Below, in pieces: positions 1 to 8,576 of a stretch of DNA of 64,000 nt (its first letter is position 1; each line of letters opens with the position of its first letter). A model generated the notes under the pieces. That model searched no databases, had not been told where the DNA came from, and worked only from the letters and a program-made list of their open reading frames with translations. Made by a program: the position numbers and the translations under genes. Source of the stretch: Kiritimatiellia bacterium (lineage in GTDB: Bacteria > Verrucomicrobiota > Kiritimatiellia > RFP12 > UBA1067); assembly GCA_017454745.1 (NCBI GenBank), contig JAFTCL010000083.1:1-64000 (forward strand), written 5' to 3'.

Positions 1-61
1 GGAGCGCGTCCCTCCCAACCCTCAACGCTCAATTTAACTTTTTTTAACGGAGGAGAAGGGA

Positions 62-2101
62 ATGACGGAGAGGATAAAGAGCCTTTTGGACAGGACGTTT
101 GACAAGGAGCAAAAGAAGTTCCGGCGCGATGTCGATTGGAAGCCGTTGTTGCAGAAGTTCGTCGAAGAGGATATCGACGACGAGACGCGGGCCCGCATGG
201 GGTTGGAGGCGATGCTTGAGGCGGAGATGCCAGCGTTCATGGAGGGGGAGACCATCCATTTCCTCCGTACGGTCAAACAGATTCCCGACCTGCACACCGA
301 TGAGGAGATAGCCGCCCGCCGCGCGTCCGGCACGGCCTTCGGCGAGAAGGGTGTCATTTTCAATCTGACGGCGGATTTCGGTCCGGCGATACGCGACGGG
401 CTTGATGCGCGTCTCGACGAGATCGCGGTTCGTCTCGCGAAGGCTCGCGCCGTTGGCGATACCGAAGGGGTGAACTTTCTTGAAAACGCGGCCCTCTCCG
501 TGAAGGCCGTTCTTGAACTTGCCGACCGCTACGAAATTGAACACGTCCCACACAAGGGTGCGCGGACTTTTCATGAGGCGTTGCAGTCGCTGCGCATCCT
601 CCACTACGCGATGTGGTGCGAGGGGGAGTACCACTGCGGACTCGGACGTATCGATCAGTATCTCTACCCGTATTACGAGGCTGATATCCGCGAAGGTCGG
701 CTCACCGAGGAGACTGCCCTTGAGGAGATCGAGGAGTTCTTCATTGCTTGTAACCGCGACAGTGACCTTTACATCGGCGTGCAGCAGGGCGACAACGGCC
801 AGTCCGTGATGCTCGGCGGCGTCACGCGCGACGGAAAGAGCGCGTTCAATGACCTTTCGCGTCTTTGCCTGAAAGCGTGCGGAGAACTCAAACTCGTCGA
901 TCCCAAAATCAATCTTCGCGTTGACAAATCGACTCCGCTCTCAATTTTCGAGCTTGGGACAGAACTTACGAAAGAGGGGCTTGGTTTCCCGCAGTACGCC
1001 AACGATGATGTTGTGATTCCGGCATTGACGCGCTGGGGTTACGCGCTAGAGGACGCGCGTGATTATTCCGTAGCGGCGTGTTGGGAGTTTCTGATTCCCG
1101 GATGCGGAATGGACATCAACAACATTGACGCCGTTAATTTTGTGGGGTGTCTCGATACCGCGTTGAGAATTGTAGCGCAGCGGCGCGGAGACACTGAGCT
1201 TTCTTTTGATGATGTCAAGGCGGAGTTTTTTGCGGAAATCCGTCGGCGCGCCGATGCGATCGTCGAGAAGTACCGACACGTGGAGATTCTGCCGGGACCG
1301 TTCGTTTCCGCCATTTCCACCGGATGCGTGGCGAATGCGCGTGACCTCTGCAAGGGCGGCAGGTACAACAACTTCGGAATCCACGGAACCGGCATCGCGG
1401 TCGCGGTGGATTCGCTCGCGTCGGTCCGTGAACTCGTGTTTGGGAAGAAGCTGGTGAAGCTTAGCGAACTCGTGACGCTCCTCGACACCGACTTCGCTGG
1501 ACGTCCCGATATTTTGGCTGCGGCCAAGGCCGCGCCGAAAATGGGCAACGCGAACAACCGCGTGGATGATCTGGCGAAAGAACTTATTGAAGTCTGGGGA
1601 CACGCTTTTGACGGAAAGAAGAACGACCGCGGCGGCGTGTTCCGTCCCGGTACGGGTTCCGCAATGTATTACGTGTGGCACGCCCGCGAGGTGCCCGCTT
1701 CGGCGGACGGGCGGCTCAAAGGCCAGCCGTTTTCGGCCAATTACGCGCCGAGTTTGGATGTTCCCGTAAAAGGGCCGGTGAGCGTGGTGAAGAGTTTTAC
1801 CGAGCCTGATCTGGTGCCGGTCTCGAACGGCGGTCCCCTCACGATTGAGATACACGATTCGGCATTCCTAGAGCCTGACGGGGTGACGAAGGTTGCGCAG
1901 CTCGTAAAGTATTTTATCGATCGCGGAGGCCATCAGATGCAGATCAACACGATTAACCGTGAGACACTTCTTGACGCGCAGGCCCACCCCGAACGTCACC
2001 GCCATCTCATTGTCCGCGGGTGGGGGTGGAGCGGCTATTTCATTGAATTGGACAAGTGCTTCCAGGATCAGATTATCAAGCGGGTTGAGCTTAAGGGTTG
2101 A
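62..2101 (+). CDS. Glycyl radical enzyme (PFL/dehydratase superfamily), substrate unknown
   Basis: This is an oxygen-sensitive glycyl radical enzyme of 679 residues, shorter than pyruvate formate-lyase or glycerol dehydratase. The PFL-like barrel fills roughly residues 1-540 and the glycyl radical domain the C-terminus. The thiyl site reads DYSVAACWEF, giving Cys340 and Glu342; a Cys-X-Glu pair is what known eliminases and decarboxylases carry, whereas pyruvate formate-lyase has Cys-Cys. The radical loop reads VRGWGWSGYF with Gly655 in the position of the G in the usual RVxGY, so Tyr is replaced by Trp. The start has a strong SD (ggaggagaaggg). The next gene is its activase. I infer a lyase/dehydratase rather than formate acetyltransferase; the substrate cannot be named from sequence. 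Confidence 0.9.
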   Translation: MTERIKSLLDRTFDKEQKKFRRDVDWKPLLQKFVEEDIDDETRARMGLEAMLEAEMPAFMEGETIHFLRTVKQIPDLHTDEEIAARRASGTAFGEKGVIFNLTADFGPAIRDGLDARLDEIAVRLAKARAVGDTEGVNFLENAALSVKAVLELADRYEIEHVPHKGARTFHEALQSLRILHYAMWCEGEYHCGLGRIDQYLYPYYEADIREGRLTEETALEEIEEFFIACNRDSDLYIGVQQGDNGQSVMLGGVTRDGKSAFNDLSRLCLKACGELKLVDPKINLRVDKSTPLSIFELGTELTKEGLGFPQYANDDVVIPALTRWGYALEDARDYSVAACWEFLIPGCGMDINNIDAVNFVGCLDTALRIVAQRRGDTELSFDDVKAEFFAEIRRRADAIVEKYRHVEILPGPFVSAISTGCVANARDLCKGGRYNNFGIHGTGIAVAVDSLASVRELVFGKKLVKLSELVTLLDTDFAGRPDILAAAKAAPKMGNANNRVDDLAKELIEVWGHAFDGKKNDRGGVFRPGTGSAMYYVWHAREVPASADGRLKGQPFSANYAPSLDVPVKGPVSVVKSFTEPDLVPVSNGGPLTIEIHDSAFLEPDGVTKVAQLVKYFIDRGGHQMQINTINRETLLDAQAHPERHRHLIVRGWGWSGYFIELDKCFQDQIIKRVELKG

Positions 2102-2109
2102 GGTGGCTT

Positions 2110-2814
2110 TTGACCGGTAGAGTCTTTGAGATACGCGAGTTCACATTGCAGGATGGCCCCGGACCGCGAACGACGGTATTTCTTCAGGGGTGTCCGCTGC
2201 GTTGTGCGTGGTGTCATAACCCCGAAGGACAGGAGTTTGGCGGCGGGCGCGAGATGACCGCCCTTGAAGTCGCCGACGAGGTTGTCAAGACCGCAGACTT
2301 TCTCGTCGGTTCCGGCGGCGGGGTGACTTTTTCTGGCGGCGAACCGCTTTCGCAGGCTGGTTTCGTTTTGGCCGTGATTGAGCGGCTTCGCAGTGCCGAA
2401 TCGCGTCTCACATACGCGATCGAAACGAGCGGATTCGCCTCAGCCGAGGTGTACCGGGAGGTCGTTGCTAAGATGGATCTTGTTCTGCAGGATGTCAAAT
2501 TTCCGGATTTGGAAGGATACCGTCGCTGGACCGGTGCGGACGCTTCATCGATCTTCGCTAATATCGCGTGGTTGAAGGAATCTGGAGTTCCGTTTGTCGC
2601 GCGCATGCCGTGCATTCCCGGTGTAAACGACACGCGAGAGGCGAAAGAGGGCGTGGCGCGGCTTCTTGCCGGTGCGCCGAATCTGCTAAAGGTGGAGCTT
2701 CTTCCGTACAACCGTTTGGCTGGGGCGAAGTACGTGAAACTTGGACGGGGTTATTCGCCCGGCTTTGACGAGGACCGCGACCCGGACTTGTCACCCGTTG
2801 AAATGGTGCCATAA
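2110..2814 (+). CDS. Glycyl radical enzyme activase (radical SAM)
   Basis: It installs the glycyl radical on the partner enzyme just upstream, using S-adenosylmethionine and a 4Fe-4S cluster. The cluster motif CPLRCAWC lies near the N-terminus, followed by FSGGEP. The long cysteine-rich ferredoxin-like insertion found in many dehydratase activases is absent, so it is of the minimal PflA-like size (about 235 residues). No ATG is available. A TTG at 2098 overlaps the previous stop, but TTG 2110 is preferred because gaggtgg (2099-2105) lies at a good SD distance. The pair is translationally coupled. Activase identity is clear; PflA versus another subtype is not resolved. Confidence 0.88.
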   Translation: MTGRVFEIREFTLQDGPGPRTTVFLQGCPLRCAWCHNPEGQEFGGGREMTALEVADEVVKTADFLVGSGGGVTFSGGEPLSQAGFVLAVIERLRSAESRLTYAIETSGFASAEVYREVVAKMDLVLQDVKFPDLEGYRRWTGADASSIFANIAWLKESGVPFVARMPCIPGVNDTREAKEGVARLLAGAPNLLKVELLPYNRLAGAKYVKLGRGYSPGFDEDRDPDLSPVEMVP

Positions 2815-2885
2815 CCGAACTAGACACCAGCCGTTTTTATGGTTTTGGTTACAGTGATGAAGGATAAAATTTCGGTAATTTTCTA

Positions 2886-2914
2886 TTGGTATTCGATTTA
2901 AATTTTGGTACAAT
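2886..2914 (+). promoter_or_regulatory. Predicted promoter of the sugar-enzyme operon
   Basis: The -35 box TTGGTA (2886-2891), a 17-base spacer and the -10 box TACAAT (2909-2914) preceded by TGG form an extended -10. Transcription would start near 2921, about 57 bases before the Gfo/Idh/MocA gene. The T-rich TTTTGG lead-in recurs at other promoters in this window. Confidence 0.6.
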
Positions 2915-2977
2915 GTTTATGTTCAATGTTGGAGAAGTTTTTGATTTTTACGGAAAACACTGAAAGGAGTTCATCTC

Positions 2978-4405
2978 ATGAAGCTTAAAGACGTAGTGGA
3001 CGGCATCACCCGTCGGCGTTTTGTGAAGGCCGCTTCCGCGGGTATGGCCGGAGCAGCGTTGCCGGGGATTTTGCGGGCCCAGCAGGCACCTTCGCTGAAT
3101 GTTACCGGCGCGAATGAGCGCATCCGCGTGGCGTGCGTCGGCTATTCCGACCGTTTCCGCAGCTCGCTGCTGCCATGTTTCCTTGGAAACGCCAAGGAGC
3201 TGAATTTCGATCTGGTTGCCGTGGCGGACCTTTGGAAGAAACGGCTTAACGAAGAGGCAATCCCCAAACTGAAGGAGAAAACCGGTCATGACATTGCTGG
3301 ATACGCCAGCGACGTGGAACTTTACGAAAAGGCGAAGGATATCGACGCAGTGATCATTTCCACCGCCGACTTCCAGCATGCCCAGCACGCCGCCCACGCG
3401 GTGATGGCCGGAAAGGATGCCTATTGCGAGAAGCCGTTGGCTGAGGATATGTACAGTGCCAATATGCTGAAGGATGCCGTGGACGCCAAGCGGAAGGCCG
3501 GTTTCGCGCCGGGCGCGGTCCTGCAGATCGGCTCCCAGCGCCGCAGCGGCAAATCCTATCAGGCGGCGAAGGAGTACATCAACTCTGGCGAATTCGGCGA
3601 CATCTCATACGTCGATCTCCGGTGGAACGTCAATCAGCCGCGGCGTTGGCGCCGCAGCGAGAAACTGATCCAGTCCCTTAAGCAGGAGGATATCGATTGG
3701 GATCTCTGGCTGCTTGACCGCGATCCGAAGAGCTATCCGTTCGATCCGCGCAAATACCTTGAGTTCCGTCTCTTCTGGCCGTTCTCCTCCGGGACTCCTG
3801 GCCAGTGGATGTGCCACCAGATCGACACCGTTGCCTGGTTCACCGGGCACGCCTATCCGACCAGCGCGGTCTCTTCCGGCGGACTCTACCAGTGGGTTGA
3901 CGGGCGGGTGAGCTACGACACCTTCACCACCGTACTCGAATACGGCCAGAGCGGTGTCAAGGGCAAGGGCTTCCAGTGCGTATTCCAGAGCCATCAGCAC
4001 AACTGCGGTGGCGGGTCGAACCCCAACCGCGAGTCGCCGATTGAGAAGTACTTCGGTCCGAATGGCTGTGTCGATATGGGGCGTCGGATGGTCACGAACG
4101 AGGGTGTGGAAGGCAAGAAGTGGGAAGAGAAGGCTCTGCCGGCACCCAAAGAGGTGGTCGTCACCAGCGCGAACACCGGCGCGGACCAGTTGACCAGCGC
4201 GCACATGCGGAATTGGATGGAGTGCGTCCGTGCGCGGAAGAACCCGAACGCCCCGATAGAGGCCGGCTACTCCCACGCGATCGCCCTAATCATGGCCAAC
4301 GCCTCAGCCCGGACCGGGTCCCGCGCGACTTTCGATCCCGCCCGCCGCGAGGTCATCGCCGGCGGCAAGGTCTTCAAGGGCTATGACTCCCGCATCAAAG
4401 CGTAA
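2978..4405 (+). CDS. Tat-exported Gfo/Idh/MocA family oxidoreductase
   Basis: This is an NAD(P)-dependent sugar or cyclitol dehydrogenase-type protein of 475 residues. A twin-arginine signal (TRRRFVKAAS, then a hydrophobic stretch ending near LRAQQ) occupies about residues 10-36, so the protein should be folded with cofactor and exported. The Rossmann half begins at IRVACVGY, and the family EKP motif is CEKPLA with Lys152. The C-terminal half is the usual beta-sheet substrate domain. The SD aaaggag precedes ATG. It is first in a run with a TIM-barrel isomerase-like gene, a pairing common in PVC bacteria and Bacteroidetes for oxidised-sugar handling. Substrate unknown. Confidence 0.9.
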   Translation: MKLKDVVDGITRRRFVKAASAGMAGAALPGILRAQQAPSLNVTGANERIRVACVGYSDRFRSSLLPCFLGNAKELNFDLVAVADLWKKRLNEEAIPKLKEKTGHDIAGYASDVELYEKAKDIDAVIISTADFQHAQHAAHAVMAGKDAYCEKPLAEDMYSANMLKDAVDAKRKAGFAPGAVLQIGSQRRSGKSYQAAKEYINSGEFGDISYVDLRWNVNQPRRWRRSEKLIQSLKQEDIDWDLWLLDRDPKSYPFDPRKYLEFRLFWPFSSGTPGQWMCHQIDTVAWFTGHAYPTSAVSSGGLYQWVDGRVSYDTFTTVLEYGQSGVKGKGFQCVFQSHQHNCGGGSNPNRESPIEKYFGPNGCVDMGRRMVTNEGVEGKKWEEKALPAPKEVVVTSANTGADQLTSAHMRNWMECVRARKNPNAPIEAGYSHAIALIMANASARTGSRATFDPARREVIAGGKVFKGYDSRIKA

Positions 4406-4415
4406 GGTCCATACG

Positions 4416-5309
4416 ATGACACGCAGAACTTTTATGACAACTCTCGCCGCCGCAGGTCTCGCCCGCGCGGCGTCTGCCGAACCGGCGAAGCCGAAGTTCC
4501 TCTTCGGCGCCTGCCAGGGGTTGGACAAGGCCGCGAAGATGAAGGCGGCCGGATTTGACTTCATCGAGCTGGGTGTCGGGGGAACGCTGCGCCCGAATGA
4601 TTCGGACGAGGCCTTCAAGCCGCAGCTCGATAAGCTGTTGGCTTCTCCGTTGCCGATCCGCTCTTGCAATGGGTTCCTTCCCAAAGACCTGAAACTTACC
4701 GGGCCGAACCCGCTCCACGAAAAGGCGCTCGACTATGCCGAGAAGGCCTGCCGCCGGGCGGACCTGATCAATATGACTTGCATCGTGTTCGGTAGCGGCG
4801 GTGCGCGGAACGCGCCCAAAGATTTCGACATCGCGAAGGCGAAGGACCAGTTCATCGACTTCTGCCGTAAACTGGGCGACCGGATCGCGGACTGCAAGGT
4901 GACCGTGGTGCTGGAGCCGCTGAACAAGAAAGAGGCCAACTACCTCCAGACCGTTCTGGAGGGGTCTGAAATGGTGGATATCATCGACAAGCCGCGCATC
5001 CGTCTGCTGGGCGACTTCTACCACATGCGGTGCGAGAATGAGCCTGCGGACGACTTTCGCAAGGCCGGTGCAAAAATCCGCCATTGCCATATTGCTGAGC
5101 ACAAAGGGCGTGTTTGCCCCGGAACGAACGGCGAGGATTTCTCGGACTACTTTGCCGCTCTGCGCGATATCGGCTACACCGGCGGCGTTTCCTGCGAATG
5201 CGGCTGGCCCCAGAAGAAAAACGAGGACGGTTCGCACACTCCGCCGATTGAGGAGCTGTGGGCGAAGGCGCTGGAAACCATGCGCCGTCAGTCGGGTGTA
5301 ACGAAATGA
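4416..5309 (+). CDS. Xylose-isomerase-like TIM barrel (hydroxypyruvate isomerase type), exported
   Basis: This is an AP-endonuclease-2/xylose-isomerase-like TIM barrel. Likely metal ligands sit in VLEPLN, LLGDFYHM, HCHIAEH and SCECGW, the Glu-Asp-His-Glu pattern of hydroxypyruvate isomerase and sugar epimerases. The N-terminus MTRRTFMTTLAAAGLARA is a Tat-type signal. ATG 4416 is chosen because it places the signal at the very N-terminus; an in-frame ATG at 4383 inside the preceding gene would add 11 residues. The gene follows the Gfo/Idh/MocA stop by only 10 bases. It probably acts on the same sugar or keto-sugar as its neighbour; the exact reaction is not determinable. Confidence 0.85.
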   Translation: MTRRTFMTTLAAAGLARAASAEPAKPKFLFGACQGLDKAAKMKAAGFDFIELGVGGTLRPNDSDEAFKPQLDKLLASPLPIRSCNGFLPKDLKLTGPNPLHEKALDYAEKACRRADLINMTCIVFGSGGARNAPKDFDIAKAKDQFIDFCRKLGDRIADCKVTVVLEPLNKKEANYLQTVLEGSEMVDIIDKPRIRLLGDFYHMRCENEPADDFRKAGAKIRHCHIAEHKGRVCPGTNGEDFSDYFAALRDIGYTGGVSCECGWPQKKNEDGSHTPPIEELWAKALETMRRQSGVTK

Positions 5310-6766
5310 ACAGGTTCGGCGGCATTGCGCTGAATCTCGCCGATTGGTATTCCGGAATCCTTACTGGGTTTTTCGGAAGCTCGTGCGGCGAGCGTCAGGG
5401 TGCGTATGTCGCCAACTTTTTCTGGACCGAACGCCATTTGCAGTGCGTTTGGTTTGATTCCCGTTACCGTCCATCGGTTTTCCGTTTGGCCAACGGTGAG
5501 ACTGTGACCGTGCTCAGCCCCGGAGAATGGAATCTTGAGGCTGGGCCGGATTTCTTCAACGCGAGACTGTTGGTGCAGCCGGGAAACCGCCAACTTTTTG
5601 GAGACGTTGAAGTCCACATCCGTCCGTCAGATTGGACGCTTCACGGCCACGGTTCCGATCCCGCTTACCGTAACGTGGTGGCGCATGTCACATGGACCGG
5701 AGGAGTGCAGCCCTCCACTCTGCCGTCCGGCGCGGTTTCGCTATCGCTTTGCGAACCGCTGATGTCGCGTCCGGGATTTTCGTTGGGCGACATCGATGTA
5801 AAGGCTTATCCGCATCAGGTGCTGCCGGAAGCGCCTTGCCCGTGTTCGCGATTGTTGGCGCGTGATCCCGACTTGGCGGTGCGTCTGCTTACCGCCGCCG
5901 GGCAGTACCGTTTGCGTGTAAAGGCGTTGCGAATAGCGCAGCGATTGGAAACGTTGGGCGACCGTTACCAGGTGTTTTACGAAGAAATCATGGCCGCGCT
6001 GGGATATAAGCACAATCAGGAACCGTTCCGCGATTTGTCCCGGCGGTTGCCGTATGCGGTGATTTCCGGATTGTGCCGTGAGGACGCCGAAGCGCGGTTG
6101 TTGGGATTGTCCGGTTTGTTGCCCCAGCCGGATTGCGCGCCCGACGATGCCGGACATCGCGAGCTGCTTGCCTTATGGAACCGCTGGTGGCGGGTGGCGG
6201 GCGAGTATGAGCCGGAGCCGTTGCCGACCTGGTCGTTGGGCGGCATTCGTCCCCAGAACTCTCCGGTGCGGCGGATGGCCGCCGCCGCTTGTCTCTTCAC
6301 CGGCCGCCCCGCTTTGTTGGACTCTATTGATGTCGTGTCGATGGAGCCGGGCCGCCGTTGGCAGTCTCAGGCGGCGGACTGTTTTACGCGGCGCTGCCGC
6401 TGGCCGTTTTGGAACAACCGGCTGACTTTTGCGTCATCTCCTGGCGAGCAGGACATCACCTTGCTCGGCGATTCTCGCGCCGCCGCGATGCTTACCAACA
6501 TTGTGCTTCCGCTTGCGTTGGCTGAAGGACGCTGGCCGGAGGACCAAACCTTGCGCCGGCTGCCGGCCGAGGATTTGTCCGCCCCGATGAAACAAGCCGC
6601 ATGGTATCTATTTGGACGCGATCACAATCCCGCGTTGTATGCGGACAACGGGTTGCTCCAGCAGGGGCTGCTGCAGGTGTATCTGGATTTTTGTTTGAAC
6701 GCTCAACCCGGTTGCGCGGGATGCCGTTTGGCGGCCGCGCTTGAGAAAGGGAAGGAAACGGTTTAA
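5306..6766 (+). CDS. DUF2851 family protein
   Basis: This 486-residue protein is recognisable as DUF2851 from an early block containing LEAGPDFFNARL, FGDVEVHIRPSDW and HGSDPAYRNVVAHV. There is no signal peptide or membrane segment, so it is probably cytosolic. The C-terminus has a compact CxxC pair (PGCAGC). Its ATG overlaps the stop of the preceding isomerase-like gene (ATGA), so the two are translationally coupled; an upstream in-frame start at 5258 lies inside that gene and is rejected. No biochemical function is established for the family. Its place in a sugar-enzyme/transporter operon is the only functional hint. Confidence 0.85.
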   Translation: MNRFGGIALNLADWYSGILTGFFGSSCGERQGAYVANFFWTERHLQCVWFDSRYRPSVFRLANGETVTVLSPGEWNLEAGPDFFNARLLVQPGNRQLFGDVEVHIRPSDWTLHGHGSDPAYRNVVAHVTWTGGVQPSTLPSGAVSLSLCEPLMSRPGFSLGDIDVKAYPHQVLPEAPCPCSRLLARDPDLAVRLLTAAGQYRLRVKALRIAQRLETLGDRYQVFYEEIMAALGYKHNQEPFRDLSRRLPYAVISGLCREDAEARLLGLSGLLPQPDCAPDDAGHRELLALWNRWWRVAGEYEPEPLPTWSLGGIRPQNSPVRRMAAAACLFTGRPALLDSIDVVSMEPGRRWQSQAADCFTRRCRWPFWNNRLTFASSPGEQDITLLGDSRAAAMLTNIVLPLALAEGRWPEDQTLRRLPAEDLSAPMKQAAWYLFGRDHNPALYADNGLLQQGLLQVYLDFCLNAQPGCAGCRLAAALEKGKETV

Positions 6767-6767
6767 T

Positions 6768-8576
6768 ATGCAACTGGGAAAAAGAAATGACGGGATAAAA
6801 ATCAAACCGACGATTTCGGTGGTTTTGGCATTTTGTCTGCCGCCGTTGTTGGCGGCATTGTTCGCTCTGTATTGGATGAATCGCCGCCCCCCTAAGCACC
6901 GCAAACCGTCACCGGCGCTTGCCGTTTTGGAAAATCAGCAAATCGCGGATCTGGATTATGGCATGGACGAGTTGATGGCAACCCGGCAGCATTTGCGTGA
7001 TTCCGGGATTGACACCGACGCAATCAATTTACGGATTTGGGCTGAGTGTGCAGCATCACCGGAGATTCTGGTCCGCGTCGATTCCCCGGATCGTAACGAG
7101 CGTTTGAGCTGGTTGTTTTCCGATGATAGCCGCTACGTGCTGGCGGTCAGCGCCGAAACCGACAACCTCAAAAGAAAATTGGTCGCGCTGTACGATTTTA
7201 GTTCGGAACGCTGGTTGTGGAAACAGCGTTTGGAGTGGCCGGAAGATTACGGCGGGTTAATCGTATGGACCAACAACCATTGTTTTGTTGAATACACCCA
7301 GAACGAACGTGATTTTTGCATCGAAATTGATGAACATGGCAAACCGGCCGACATTCGCCAAATCGCGAAAAGAACGGCGGTTCCTGACAACAATGCCGTT
7401 GCCGGGCCGAGTCGGCAATATCCTGGCGATGTGGTGACAGTCCAAGGCGGAATCGTTTACACCACTGATGTCGGCGGGGCGGTAACCGGATATTCGGAGT
7501 CGGCGTTGCCCGGCTTCTTCTATGCCGGCACCGGGGACGCGTTCACGGTGTTTTCCGGCAACGGAATGTTCAAGTACAACCTTGAGCGCGGCCATATTCG
7601 AGTTTACGATTCGCTTACCCAGGATTTGCTTCTGGATCATCGGGCTTGGGACGGCGCAGACAGTACCGAGGTGCTTTCCACGCTTGCCACCTACACCGGT
7701 GACCAGTTCTCAGCGATTTTACGCAGTACGTTTGACGGGGATTCCGTATCCCGCACTTGGGCGGTGAAGTTGAATCCCGTCACCGGTAAAATGCAACGTT
7801 CGACCGAAGCGAGCGTGTCGGAAACGCCGGACCGTAGCATTTCGCGACAAATAACCGCCTATCAGCGCTGGAAATTGGCCTTGCAAGCAGGAAACAAACT
7901 GGAGATTTCTGATGCGGACGGAAGCGCTGTGGCCCGAACCGTGCTGCCGGTTGGGGAAGGGGAGGTGGATGGCATGAAGTTGCTGGAAGATGGGCATCAC
8001 ATTGTTTTCCGCCGCGGCAAGGATTTCTGGATACTTGATTTCGCCACCGCCATCAGGTATGCCGATTGGAAGGCCAATTTGCGTAACGGGCGCCGGATGA
8101 TTCCGGTTGATTTGGTCGCCAAACTGGAATTGCAGGAACGCCAGTTCCGCGCTTCGTTCTCTTATAACATAACCGCTGCGGAGGCGGCCCGGCTCACCAA
8201 CGGGGTGATGCTGTCCGAACTGAAACGAACCTGCAAAGAAAAACGTGCGCCGGCTTATCTTGAGTTGCGCACGCAGATTTTGGTTGCCAACCGTGCTTGG
8301 CAGTTGGCGTCCGCCTTGATGTTGGACGCGGAGACGTTGCAGGATGGCGACAACCGGTCGTCAAAAATTAATCTGCTCCTGCAAGGACGGGTGGCGGCTT
8401 TGGCCGGTCGCCACCGTCTCGCCGCCGCCGCTATGCGCAATCTTTACACCTCGTTACAGCCGCCCCGTAATTATTACTATTCGTACTATTACTACGGGAA
8501 CCGTAGAGAGGAAACCGTTGACCAGATGCTGAAATTCCACATGGAGCAGCTGTTCCGTTGTCATGTCGACCGTTAA
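6768..8576 (+). CDS. Membrane-anchored protein with propeller-like and helical-repeat regions, unknown function
   Basis: I do not recognise the family. One hydrophobic segment near residues 14-34 (ISVVLAFCLPPLLAALFALY) anchors a large extracytoplasmic part. Residues about 90-430 have repeated short beta-strand blocks (for example SRYVLAV, LYDFSSERWLW, FWILDFATA) suggestive of a beta-propeller. Residues about 460-600 are alpha-helical and TPR-like. Near the C-terminus lies a tyrosine tract (NYYYSYYYYG). ATG 6768 follows the DUF2851 stop by one base; a TTG at 6741 is rejected. It overlaps the next gene by 14 bases, so a partnership with the binding-protein/permease fusion is plausible but unproven. 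Confidence 0.7.
   Translation: MQLGKRNDGIKIKPTISVVLAFCLPPLLAALFALYWMNRRPPKHRKPSPALAVLENQQIADLDYGMDELMATRQHLRDSGIDTDAINLRIWAECAASPEILVRVDSPDRNERLSWLFSDDSRYVLAVSAETDNLKRKLVALYDFSSERWLWKQRLEWPEDYGGLIVWTNNHCFVEYTQNERDFCIEIDEHGKPADIRQIAKRTAVPDNNAVAGPSRQYPGDVVTVQGGIVYTTDVGGAVTGYSESALPGFFYAGTGDAFTVFSGNGMFKYNLERGHIRVYDSLTQDLLLDHRAWDGADSTEVLSTLATYTGDQFSAILRSTFDGDSVSRTWAVKLNPVTGKMQRSTEASVSETPDRSISRQITAYQRWKLALQAGNKLEISDADGSAVARTVLPVGEGEVDGMKLLEDGHHIVFRRGKDFWILDFATAIRYADWKANLRNGRRMIPVDLVAKLELQERQFRASFSYNITAAEAARLTNGVMLSELKRTCKEKRAPAYLELRTQILVANRAWQLASALMLDAETLQDGDNRSSKINLLLQGRVAALAGRHRLAAAAMRNLYTSLQPPRNYYYSYYYYGNRREETVDQMLKFHMEQLFRCHVDR

Noticed and set aside
2913-2963. Possible leader peptide (about 14-17 codons) between the promoter and the Gfo/Idh/MocA gene
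   Set aside because: It has no Shine-Dalgarno sequence, begins inside or right at the predicted -10 region, and its codons show no regulatory bias.
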